In this document: piece by piece, positions 1 to 7,367 of the stretch
Layout of the letters: every line of letters begins with the position of its first letter
How positions within the stretch are numbered: the first letter of the stretch is position 1
Source: Gemmatimonadota bacterium
Lineage (GTDB): Bacteria > Gemmatimonadota > Gemmatimonadetes > Longimicrobiales > Gaopeijiaceae
Direction of reading: 5' to 3'
Length of the DNA: 33,588 nt
NCBI GenBank assembly: GCA_007121555.1
Contig: SKKH01000267.1
Location: 1 to 33,588 of the forward strand
Notes under the pieces: model-generated
Database searches by the model: none
Told to the model about the DNA's origin: nothing
Seen by the model: only the letters and a program-made list of their open reading frames with translations
Program-made: the position numbers and the translations under genes

Positions 1-1
1 A

Positions 2-241
2 CTCCTGGGAGCGCTGCGCCGGGAGGCCCGGAAGGCCGCCGGACCCAACGCGGGCTGGCCCATGGCCGCGGCGGCGCTGGCGCTGGGGGTGAGACTCGAG
101 AAGCCCGGTACCTATGTGCTCAACCCCGGGGGAAGGGCACCGAAGGCAGAAGACATTGCGAGGGCGGTCCGGCTGGTCCGCCATGGAGCCCTGGTGGCGC
201 TGGGCGGGCTTCTCCTCCTGGCCCGGGAACCGAATCCATGA
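2..241 (+). CDS. cbiB: Adenosylcobinamide-phosphate synthase, C-terminal fragment
   Basis: This is the last 79 codons of a gene that begins left of the window. The frame contains PNAGWPMAAAALALGVRLEK, which matches the conserved C-terminal signature of the CbiB/CobD integral membrane enzyme. A hydrophobic segment (VALGGLLLLA) follows just before the stop, as expected for this family's last membrane helix. CbiB joins aminopropanol (or its phosphate) to adenosylcobyric acid. The stop overlaps the start of the next gene in ATGA, so the two are probably translationally coupled. The N-terminal part and any promoter or cobalamin riboswitch are outside the window. Confidence 0.88.
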   Translation, partial: LLGALRREARKAAGPNAGWPMAAAALALGVRLEKPGTYVLNPGGRAPKAEDIARAVRLVRHGALVALGGLLLLAREPNP

Positions 242-1419
242 GCCGCTCCTGGTCGCCACCACCCCCGGCCCTGGAGTCCGGACTCCCCGAACTCGACCCG
301 CACGGGGGTCCACGCCACGGGGAGGACCCGGCAGGAGGGCAGGGGCCCGAGGGCGGGCCGCGCCTCCTGGACTTCAGCACCAACGTGCTCCCCTTCCCCC
401 CGGATCCCGAGCTCCTGGAGGCGTTCCGGGACGCGCCCCTCCACACCTACCCCGACCCTGCCTCCCGGCGGGCCAGGGAAGCGATGGCTCGACACTGGGC
501 CACGGACCCGGAGCGCATCGCCCTGGCCCCGGGGGGCGGAGAGCTCATCCACCGCACCGCGGCCACCTTCGTGGCTCCCGGACAGGGCCTCCTCATCGTG
601 GGCTCCACCTTCGGCGAGTACCGGAGGGCGGGGCTCCTCAGGGGCGCCTTGGTGCGGGAGGTGGGGCGGGGTCGCGCCCGCCTTCCGGACCCGGACGCGG
701 TGGTCGAGGTGGTTCGGGGGTGGGATACCCGACGATGGGGACCCCTCCGCCTGGTCTTCCTCTGCTCGCCCAACAACCCCACCGGCGACGGGTGGCCCGA
801 CGGGGCCATCTCCACGGTGGCCGACGCCCTTCCCACGGGCTCCCTCCTGGTCCTGGACGAGTCGTACCGGTCCTTCGCCACGGGAGACCTTTCGCCACCC
901 CACCGACCCACCGACGACCGGATCCTCCACATCCGCTCCCTCACCAAGGACCTGGCCCTCCCCGGCCTCCGGGTCGCCGTGGCGGCCGGATCTCCCGAGG
1001 TGCTGGAGCTGCTGGAGCGAGCCGCGCCGCCATGGGCCGTCTCGGCTCCGGCGCAGCGGGTGGTGGAGGCGGCGGTTCGCCCCGGCCCCCTCGAGCGGCT
1101 CGGTCGGCGCCTCGAGGAATTGCGGCGGCTGCGCGTGGAGCTGGCCCGGGGGCTCGAGGACGCCGGGTGGTCTCCCCGCCCTTCCACCACCGGGTTCATC
1201 CTCTCCCGGGTCCCGGACGCGACGGCGGTGATCCGAAGCCTCGAAGCCCGGGGCATCCGGGTCCGGGACGCCGCATCGTTCGGGCTGCCGGGCTGGGTGC
1301 GAGTGGGGAGCCGCACCGGACCGGAGAACGGGCGCCTGCTGGAGGCCCTGAACGCGCTCGCCCCAGCCGGGACGCCTCCGAACGGGACCGCGCGGGACCG
1401 GGACCCGGGGGCCCCATGA
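238..1419 (+). CDS. cobD: Threonine-phosphate decarboxylase-like PLP aminotransferase (CobD/HisC fold)
   Basis: A 393-residue class I/II aminotransferase-fold protein. Family landmarks are DFSTNVLPFPP near the N-terminus (the substrate-contacting segment of HisC/CobD), CSPNNPTGDGW, VLDESY, and SLTKD with the PLP lysine at about Lys237. In Salmonella CobD decarboxylates L-threonine O-3-phosphate to aminopropanol phosphate, the substrate of CbiB. The immediate partner here is cbiB (ATGA overlap), which favours that role over histidinol-phosphate aminotransferase. The first ~40 residues are Pro/Gly-rich and precede the conserved fold; the start was chosen because it overlaps the cbiB stop. The gene overlaps the next one by 4 bp. 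A histidine-pathway role cannot be excluded from sequence alone but is unlikely in this operon. Confidence 0.88.
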   Translation: MSRSWSPPPPALESGLPELDPHGGPRHGEDPAGGQGPEGGPRLLDFSTNVLPFPPDPELLEAFRDAPLHTYPDPASRRAREAMARHWATDPERIALAPGGGELIHRTAATFVAPGQGLLIVGSTFGEYRRAGLLRGALVREVGRGRARLPDPDAVVEVVRGWDTRRWGPLRLVFLCSPNNPTGDGWPDGAISTVADALPTGSLLVLDESYRSFATGDLSPPHRPTDDRILHIRSLTKDLALPGLRVAVAAGSPEVLELLERAAPPWAVSAPAQRVVEAAVRPGPLERLGRRLEELRRLRVELARGLEDAGWSPRPSTTGFILSRVPDATAVIRSLEARGIRVRDAASFGLPGWVRVGSRTGPENGRLLEALNALAPAGTPPNGTARDRDPGAP

Positions 1420-1955
1420 CCCTTCTCCTGATCCGCCACGGAGCCACCCACCTCAACGAGACCCGCCGGTTCCAGGGCTGGAGCGATCCACCCCTGAGCC
1501 CCAAGGGCCGCCGGAGTGTGGAGGCGATGGCCTCGACCCTCCCTCCCCTCTCTCCCGACGTCCCCGTGCACGTCAGCGACCTGCGGCGAGCCCGGGAGAC
1601 CGCCCGGATCCTCTTCCCTCATGTGGCCCACCGGGTCGACGCCCGACTCCGGGAGCTCCACTTCGGCCGCTTCGAGGAATGGACGGCGGACGAGGCCGCC
1701 GCCCGGGAGCCCGAGGCGTGGGCCCGCTGGATGGCCGATCCCGCCGAGGCGCCTCCACCGGACGGGGAGTCCCTTCGCCACTTCCAGGCACGAGTCCGGG
1801 GGTGGTTCGAGGCGGAGCTGATCCCCGGCGAGGCCGCGGTGGTGGTGGCCCACGGAGGGACGCTGGGCTTCCTCCTTGAACTCCTGAACGTCGATCGCGC
1901 GGTCCCCGCCCCCGGCGAGGCCGTAGAGCTTTCCCCCAACGAGACGAATCCATGA
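1416..1955 (+). CDS. cobC: Histidine phosphatase, probable alpha-ribazole phosphatase
   Basis: A 179-residue histidine-phosphatase (phosphoglycerate-mutase-like) protein. The phospho-acceptor motif is RHGAT at residues 7-11 (His8). A second catalytic histidine sits in VAHGGT at about residue 146, and an acidic residue lies in LRELHFG. Length is normal for CobC-type phosphatases. In the cobalamin pathway CobC removes the 5'-phosphate from alpha-ribazole phosphate or from adenosylcobalamin phosphate. Family membership is clear from the motifs; the substrate is inferred from the operon, because this superfamily is functionally diverse. It overlaps cobD upstream and cobA downstream by 4 bp each, which suggests coupled translation. 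Confidence 0.85.
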   Translation: MTLLLIRHGATHLNETRRFQGWSDPPLSPKGRRSVEAMASTLPPLSPDVPVHVSDLRRARETARILFPHVAHRVDARLRELHFGRFEEWTADEAAAREPEAWARWMADPAEAPPPDGESLRHFQARVRGWFEAELIPGEAAVVVAHGGTLGFLLELLNVDRAVPAPGEAVELSPNETNP

Positions 1956-2584
1956 CCGAATACGCCGACCCCAGCCTCCCGGAAGACTCGAGCCCCCGCC
2001 ACCCCAAAGCGCCTCGCCCGAAGCAGCGAACCCCCGGCCCCTATCCCGTTCCCCCTCGGGAACGCCGTACGGGCCTGGTCCTCCTCCACACCGGAAACGG
2101 GAAGGGAAAGACCACCGCCGCCCTGGGGATCCTCCTCAGGGCCACCGGTCGGGACATGAAGGTGGCCATGCTCCAGTTCGTGAAGACCGAAGGATCGGAG
2201 CGGGGTGAGCACATCGCCGCCCGGCGGCTGGGCGTGGAGATCGTTCCCATGGGGGCGGGCTTCACCTGGCTCAGCGAGAAGATCGAGGAGGATCGGGCCC
2301 TGGCGAGGACGTGCTGGGCCCGATGCCGGGAGGCGCTGGAGTCGGAGGAATACGACATCCTCATCTTCGACGAGCTCACCTACGCCCTCATCTACGGGTG
2401 GCTCGAGCACGAGGAGGTGCTCCCGGTGCTGGACGCCCGACCCCAGGGCACCCATGTGGTGATCACGGGACGAAAGGCCACACCCGAGCTGGTGGAATTC
2501 GCCGACCTGGTCACCGAGATGCGCGAGGTGAAGCACCCCTATCGCACCCAGGGGGTGGGCGCGCAGCCGGGGCTCGAGCTGTGA
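1952..2584 (+). CDS. cobA: Corrinoid adenosyltransferase (CobA/CobO/BtuR type)
   Basis: A 210-residue P-loop ATP:corrinoid adenosyltransferase. The nucleotide-binding loop is GNGKGKTT at residues 48-55. ILIFDELTYAL (about 137-147) is the family's Walker-B-like region, and the C-terminus GVGAQPGLEL is typical of the BtuR/CobO family. The enzyme attaches the 5'-deoxyadenosyl group to cobalt(I) corrinoids. About 38 N-terminal residues rich in Pro, Arg and Lys precede the conserved core; enterobacterial homologues also have a flexible N-terminal segment. ATGA overlap with cobC and GTGA overlap with cobT. The product is needed by the amidation and nucleotide-loop steps, and indirectly by the B12-dependent regulator at 32.1 kb. 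Confidence 0.95.
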   Translation: MTEYADPSLPEDSSPRHPKAPRPKQRTPGPYPVPPRERRTGLVLLHTGNGKGKTTAALGILLRATGRDMKVAMLQFVKTEGSERGEHIAARRLGVEIVPMGAGFTWLSEKIEEDRALARTCWARCREALESEEYDILIFDELTYALIYGWLEHEEVLPVLDARPQGTHVVITGRKATPELVEFADLVTEMREVKHPYRTQGVGAQPGLEL

Positions 2585-3690
2585 GCCTCCCCGGTGCCTC
2601 GGCCGAGGCGGTCCGCCGTCATCTGGATGCCCTGACCAAGCCCCCGGGGAGCCTGGGCCACCTGGAGGAGCTGGCGGTCCGCCTGGGTGGACTCCTGGGC
2701 GACCCTCCGCCTCCCCTGGCGCCCCGGGTGATCCTTGTCATGGCCGGCGACCACGGGGTCACCGCCGGCGGGGTCAGCCGCTACCCTGCCGACGTGACCC
2801 GTCAGATGTGCCTGAACATGGCTGCGGGGGGCGCGGCGGTGAATGTGCTCGGGCGATTGGTCGACGCCCGGGTGGTGGTGGTCGACGTGGGTGTGGCTGG
2901 CGAGGCACCGGTGGGCGCGGGCGTCCTGCACCGCCGGGTCCGAGCGGGAACGAGGGACCTGTCCAGGGAGCCGGCCCTCACCCCCGCCGAGGTCGACGCT
3001 GCACTCCGCACCGGGACCGGGATGGTGGAAGAGCTGAGGCCCCGCCCGGGAATCCTGGTGCTGGGCGAGATGGGGATCGGCAACACCACTGCGGCCGCCG
3101 CCCTGGCCTCGGCTCTCCTGGGGCTCGATCCCGTCGAGTCGGCCGGGCCGGGCACGGGGGTCACCGTGGAGGGCTGGCGACGGAAGGTCCGCGCCATCCG
3201 CGCCGGTGTGGAGCGTCTTCACGCCGCGCGGGCTGAGGCACACCGGAACGGGGGTGAAGGGCCCGACGATGTCGCCATCCCCAGCCCTGACCGGTCGCTC
3301 GCCCTGGACGCTCTGGCCCACTGCGGAGGTCTGGAGATCGCGGGACTGGCCGGGGCCGCGGTGGAGGCGAGCCGCCGGCGGATCCCGGTGGTACTGGACG
3401 GGTTCATCTCGTCGGTGGCGGGGCTCGTCGCCAGCCGGTTGAGTCCGGAGGTGGACCCCTGGCTCTTCGCCTCACACCTCTCGGCCGAGCCCGGACATCC
3501 GGCGGTGCTCTCGGCGCTGGGTCTGCGGCCGCTCCTCTCTCTCGAGTTGCGCCTGGGAGAAGGCACCGGAGGCGCCCTCGCGCTCCCCATCCTGGAGGCG
3601 GCGGGCGCCATTCTCCGGGAGATGGCCACCTTCGACTCCGCCGGGGTCTCGGGCCCGTCGACGGAAGAGTCCTCCGGAGAAGGCGCATGA
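2581..3690 (+). CDS. cobT: Nicotinate-nucleotide--dimethylbenzimidazole phosphoribosyltransferase
   Basis: A 369-residue CobT. It begins at GTG overlapping the cobA stop (GTGA); the preceding in-frame sequence lies inside cobA and is not CobT-like. Family landmarks are LTKPPGSLG near the N-terminus, VMAGDHGV, GEMGIGNTT, PVVLDGFISS and LRLGEGTGG, in which Glu at about residue 327 corresponds to the catalytic base of the Salmonella enzyme. It makes alpha-ribazole phosphate from nicotinate mononucleotide and the lower-ligand base. Length is normal (about 350). It is followed by cobQ with an ATGA overlap. The base actually used cannot be read from the sequence. Confidence 0.96.
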   Translation: MSLPGASAEAVRRHLDALTKPPGSLGHLEELAVRLGGLLGDPPPPLAPRVILVMAGDHGVTAGGVSRYPADVTRQMCLNMAAGGAAVNVLGRLVDARVVVVDVGVAGEAPVGAGVLHRRVRAGTRDLSREPALTPAEVDAALRTGTGMVEELRPRPGILVLGEMGIGNTTAAAALASALLGLDPVESAGPGTGVTVEGWRRKVRAIRAGVERLHAARAEAHRNGGEGPDDVAIPSPDRSLALDALAHCGGLEIAGLAGAAVEASRRRIPVVLDGFISSVAGLVASRLSPEVDPWLFASHLSAEPGHPAVLSALGLRPLLSLELRLGEGTGGALALPILEAAGAILREMATFDSAGVSGPSTEESSGEGA

Positions 3691-5222
3691 CCGGCCCGAC
3701 AGAGATCCGCCCGGCCCCTGTCCTCATGGTCCAGGGCACGACCTCCGGCGCGGGCAAGTCGCTCCTCACCGCCGCCCTCTGCCGCATCCTCCATCGGCGC
3801 GGGGTGGCCGTGGCTCCGTTCAAGGCCCAGAACATGTCGAACAACGCCGCCGTGACGGTGGAGGGAGGGGAGATCGGTCGGGCCCAGGCCCTCCAGGCCC
3901 GGGCCGCGGGAGTGGAGCCCCAGGTGCGGATGAACCCCATCCTCCTGAAGCCCCTGGCCGACACCCGCTCCGAGGTGGTGGTGCTGGGGAAGGGACGCCC
4001 CGAGCTGAGCGCCCTTCCGTGGCGGGAGCGCCGCCACCTCCTCTGGCCCCCGGTGGTGGAGTCGCTGGCCTCACTCCGCCGGGACTTCCAGGTGGTGGTG
4101 GTGGAGGGCGCGGGGAGCCCGGCCGAGATCAACCTCCGCGAGTCGGACATCGTGAACATGGCGGTGGCCCGGCACACCGACGCGGCCGTCCTCCTGGTCA
4201 CCGACATCGATCGGGGAGGGGCCTTCGCCACCCTCTTCGGCACCTGGGCGCTCCTGGACGACGAGGATCGGCGCACGATCCGGGGCTTCATCCTGAATCG
4301 CTTCCGCGGCGACGCCTCCCTCCTGGAGCCTGCGCCCCGACTCCTGGAGGAGCGCACCGGGGTGCCTACCGTCGGGGTGGTCCCCTGGATGCGGCACCTG
4401 CTGCCCGAGGAGGACGGAGGACCCCGGCTGGAGTGGAGCCGGTCGCCCGACTCGTGGCGGATCGGGGTCCTCCGGTTCCCGCACCTGGCCAACGCCGACG
4501 ACCTGGATCCCCTCCGGGCCGAGCCCGAGGTGGAGGTGGTGTGGGTCTCCGAGCTGTCCGACCTCTTCGGCCTCGACGCCGTCCTCCTTCCCGGCTCGCG
4601 CAACACTCTCGGGGATCTGGCCTGGCTTCATCGCACCGGGCTGGGCCATGGACTGAAGGGGCTCCACCAGGCCGGCACCCCCCTGGTCGGGATCTGCGCC
4701 GGCTACCAGATGATGGGCCGAGCGATCCGGGATCCCGAGGGTCTGGAGGAGGGAGGGGTGCTGCCGGGGCTGGACATCCTTCCCCTGGACACCACCCTGG
4801 CCCGGGAGAAGGACACCCGCCTGACCCGCGGACGTGTGGGGCCCGGAGCCCACCTCTTTGCCGAGCTGATGGGTGAGGAGGTGGCGGGATACGAGATCCA
4901 CCACGGGCGCACCCGGCTCCTGGAGGATTCGGGGAAGACTCACCTCTCCGCCTCCGCCGGTGTCGTCCCCTGGCTCGTGGACGGCCGTCGGGCCCTGGGC
5001 CACGCCAGCGGACGCACATGGGGTGGATACCTCCACGGGGTCATGGAGAACCCCGGGCTCCGGAACGCCTGGCTGACCTCGCTGGGGATCCGGCCCGCCG
5101 AGGAGAGTTCCGGTCCCTGGCAACACCGCGTGGATCGGGAGCTGGACCGGGTGGCCGACGGGGTGCAGGCGGGGCTCCAGATGGACCGGATCCTGAGCTG
5201 GGTGGGGCTAGAAGGCTGTTGA
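3687..5222 (+). CDS. cobQ: Adenosylcobyric acid synthase (glutamine-hydrolysing)
   Basis: A 511-residue cobyric acid synthase (CobQ/CbiP). The N-terminal dethiobiotin-synthetase-like domain carries QGTTSGAGKS (residues 16-25) and FKAQNMSNNA. The C-terminal class-I-like glutaminase domain has GICAGYQMMG with the nucleophile at about Cys337, and a catalytic histidine in YLHG at about residue 450. It amidates four side chains (b, d, e, g) of adenosylcobyrinic acid a,c-diamide. Its presence implies the cell makes the a,c-diamide or salvages such intermediates, although no ring genes are in view. The stop codon lies inside an AT-richer stretch (5215-5230) that also carries the ribosome binding site for cobU. 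Confidence 0.96.
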   Translation: MTGPTEIRPAPVLMVQGTTSGAGKSLLTAALCRILHRRGVAVAPFKAQNMSNNAAVTVEGGEIGRAQALQARAAGVEPQVRMNPILLKPLADTRSEVVVLGKGRPELSALPWRERRHLLWPPVVESLASLRRDFQVVVVEGAGSPAEINLRESDIVNMAVARHTDAAVLLVTDIDRGGAFATLFGTWALLDDEDRRTIRGFILNRFRGDASLLEPAPRLLEERTGVPTVGVVPWMRHLLPEEDGGPRLEWSRSPDSWRIGVLRFPHLANADDLDPLRAEPEVEVVWVSELSDLFGLDAVLLPGSRNTLGDLAWLHRTGLGHGLKGLHQAGTPLVGICAGYQMMGRAIRDPEGLEEGGVLPGLDILPLDTTLAREKDTRLTRGRVGPGAHLFAELMGEEVAGYEIHHGRTRLLEDSGKTHLSASAGVVPWLVDGRRALGHASGRTWGGYLHGVMENPGLRNAWLTSLGIRPAEESSGPWQHRVDRELDRVADGVQAGLQMDRILSWVGLEGC

Positions 5223-5238
5223 AAAAGTAGAGGAGACC

Positions 5239-5802
5239 ATGAAGATCACCCTCGTGACCGGGGGAGCCCGGTCCGGAAAGAGTGGGTATGCCGAGGAGTT
5301 GGCCTCCCGGCTGAGCGCCGAAGCCGCGCCGGGAGGTGCGAGGGCGTCCAGCTCCGGGGTCACCTACATCGCCACCGCACAGGTCCGCGATGGGGAGATG
5401 GCCCGCCGCGTCGAGCGCCACCGGAGCGACCGGCCTTCCGGGTGGGAGACGCTGGAGGCTCCCCTGGCCGTGGCCGCAGCGCTGGGCCGCGCCCGCTTCC
5501 CTGTGGTGATCCTGGACTGCCTCACCCTCCTTCTCTCCAACCACATCGAGGACGGGCTCGACGAGGCGGAGGTGGAGGCCCGCAGCCGGCAGGCGGTGAC
5601 GGAGCTCCTGTCGGCGGCCTCGCATCGGGAGGGCGAGCTCATCGTCGTGACCAACGAGCTGGGGATGGGTGTCGTGCCCGCTCATCCCCTGGGTCGCTGG
5701 TTCAGGGACGCCCACGGTCGGGCCAATCAGGCGCTGGCCCGCCGGGCCCATCGGGTGGTCTTCCTCGTGAGCGGTGTGCCGTGGGTCCTCAAGGACGGTT
5801 GA
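5239..5802 (+). CDS. cobU: Adenosylcobinamide kinase / adenosylcobinamide-phosphate guanylyltransferase
   Basis: A 187-residue bifunctional CobU. The P-loop is GGARSGKS at residues 8-15. RVERHRSDRP carries the histidine (about His61) that takes GMP in this family, followed by the usual WETLEAP. VVTNELGMGVVP and GRANQALA are further CobU signatures. A small Ala/Gly/Ser insertion (about residues 29-39) pushes the His further from the P-loop than in Salmonella. The enzyme makes adenosyl-GDP-cobinamide, the substrate of CobS, which is not in the window. It is the only junction in the cluster with a gap (16 bp), and it has its own AGAGGAG ribosome binding site. No clear terminator is seen in the 113 bp that follow. 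Confidence 0.95.
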   Translation: MKITLVTGGARSGKSGYAEELASRLSAEAAPGGARASSSGVTYIATAQVRDGEMARRVERHRSDRPSGWETLEAPLAVAAALGRARFPVVILDCLTLLLSNHIEDGLDEAEVEARSRQAVTELLSAASHREGELIVVTNELGMGVVPAHPLGRWFRDAHGRANQALARRAHRVVFLVSGVPWVLKDG

Positions 5803-5915
5803 ACAGGTACCGGGACCACCGAAACGGACCGGCGGCCGCAGAGGCCAAGCCCGGCCGGAGGCACGGCGGAGACGCACGAGGTCTCCACCGTACCCCCGTC
5901 GGATCGCCCGCGACG

Positions 5916-6755
5916 TCAGGAGGACGAGCGCCTCCCGGGGAAGAGAACCCAGGGGTCCCTGGATCCTGCCAGGGCGTAGAGGAAGGCCCCGGCGGCAAGG
6001 CCCACCTCCCGCTTCGTGGAGTCCAGTCCGCCCAGGAGTCCGCTGGACGCGACGCCCCAGACGACGATGCCCAGCATCCAGAGCACGACGAGGGCAGCCG
6101 CCCAGCGCGGCAGGACGCCTGCGGCCAGAGCCAGCCCGAGCAGGAGGACCAGGACCACGGGGAGGGTCTGGTTCAGGTGGGTGGCCATGACCCCGGAGGT
6201 GAAGAGGGCGGAGGAGATGAGGGTGAAGGCGAGGCCGGACCGGACCACCAGCAGGGTCGCCCTCTTACGAAGGTCGGACACCTCCCCGCGTTCCCAGCCA
6301 CGGAGCCGGCCCTCCAGCGTCCAGCGGCCGGGGCCGCCGACGGCCACCGCGAAGGAGAGGGCGGCCAGCGCGATGTCCCGGCTCAGACGAATCTCGCCCA
6401 CCACCGGATTGGCCACGGCGAAGGCCCAGAACATCAGCCCGGCCACCACCGCCAGGGTCCGGGTGCGGACCCCGAGCGCGAGGAGGACGGCCACGGCCAT
6501 CTCCAGCCACCCCTGCACGGCCAGGAAGGTGTGCACCTCCATGCCCAGCCGGTTCTCGATCTGGTCGACGAAGAAGGGGGCGATCCACCCCGTGTCCGGA
6601 TCGACGTACGCTGCGGCGAGTCCGAGGGCGTCCCCGGGGAAGGCCAGCTTCACACCCCCCATGAAAAGGACGGCGGCCAGCGAGGCCCGAAGGATGAATA
6701 CGAGGGTGTCGAAGGACAGGAGCGAGGTGCCCCGGTCCGAGGTGTGGGTGCTCAT
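5916..6755 (-). CDS. DoxX/DoxD-like integral membrane protein
   Basis: A 279-residue polytopic membrane protein made of two similar halves. The first half has DTLVFILRASLAAVLFMGGV, a loop ending in GMEVHTFL, then helices around LEMAVAVLLALGV and LAVVAGLMFWAF. This is the layout of the DoxX / thiosulfate:quinone oxidoreductase small-subunit (DoxD) fold. The second half repeats membrane helices (TLLVVRSGLAFTLISSALF, LPVVLVLLLGLALAAGV). Substrate is unknown; DoxX-family proteins have been tied to redox or thiol stress and quinone-linked reactions, but nothing here fixes that. GGGAG lies about 10 bases upstream of the start. It follows the small Cys-containing exported protein at 83 bp spacing on the same strand, so they may be co-transcribed. 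Confidence 0.75.
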   Translation of the reverse strand: MSTHTSDRGTSLLSFDTLVFILRASLAAVLFMGGVKLAFPGDALGLAAAYVDPDTGWIAPFFVDQIENRLGMEVHTFLAVQGWLEMAVAVLLALGVRTRTLAVVAGLMFWAFAVANPVVGEIRLSRDIALAALSFAVAVGGPGRWTLEGRLRGWERGEVSDLRKRATLLVVRSGLAFTLISSALFTSGVMATHLNQTLPVVLVLLLGLALAAGVLPRWAAALVVLWMLGIVVWGVASSGLLGGLDSTKREVGLAAGAFLYALAGSRDPWVLFPGRRSSS

Positions 6756-6838
6756 TCGTGTGGTTCTCCCGGCCCGCCACGCTGGCCGTTGACGTCACGT
6801 GTCTTCGAGGGGTCCTGCGGCTCGAGAACTGCGGGACA

Positions 6839-7201
6839 TCAGCGTGGAGGTCGGAAGAGACCGGAGAGCTGCGGAGGGATCGGCCAGCTGCCCCCGATGA
6901 GGGAGACGTGCCCGGTGGGAAGGAGCACCCAGGGGTTGCCGGATCCAGGACCCGAAGGCCCGGAGGTGCACCCGGAACAGCCGCTGGAGACCGCGGGACA
7001 TGGGCAGTCGGACTCGGGAGGCGCCGGGCGAAGTTCCGGGCCGGAGGCGTCAGCCTCGGCCCACTCCACGGTTGCCGCCACCTCTTCGGTGTCCGCCCCG
7101 TCCACGGCCGCCGCTGCCTGCACACCGGAGATCCCGACGATCAGGCACAGCACGGCCCCACTGGCCAGGTGACGCGAAATCGAGGTGGCGGTGGAAAGCA
7201 T
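6839..7201 (-). CDS. Small Cys-containing exported protein, unknown
   Basis: A 120-residue candidate. An N-terminal signal peptide is plausible (HLASGAVLCLIVGISGVQA, then AAAV). The mature part is acidic and ends in a Cys/Ser/Gly/Pro segment with CPCPAVSSGCSGC (four cysteines in 13 residues) and a hydrophobic tail. Third codon positions are strongly G/C in this frame, like the neighbouring genes, which supports real coding. No family is recognised. The start at 7201 was chosen because it places the signal peptide near the N-terminus; a start 36 bases upstream (7237) is also open. No good ribosome binding site is visible. It lies directly upstream of the DoxX-like gene, and a shared redox role is only a guess. 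Confidence 0.5.
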   Translation of the reverse strand: MLSTATSISRHLASGAVLCLIVGISGVQAAAAVDGADTEEVAATVEWAEADASGPELRPAPPESDCPCPAVSSGCSGCTSGPSGPGSGNPWVLLPTGHVSLIGGSWPIPPQLSGLFRPPR

Positions 7202-7367
7202 ACCGGGTCCGGTGTGATGCCACGGGGAGGAGCGCACGGCGATGGTTCGAGCATCGCGTGCACCCAGGGGGCCGTTCTCTGGTCGAATACACAGGGGCGC
7301 GGATGGGTTCCCGAACGCCCAGCGTCCATCCCGGCGATGGATCCATCCCGGTGAGCTCGGGCCGAGG

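Noticed and set aside
5215-5230. cobQ-cobU junction motif as the end of an insertion sequence
   Set aside because: It resembles terminal repeats of some insertion sequences, but there is no transposase or target duplication and it functions as the cobU leader.
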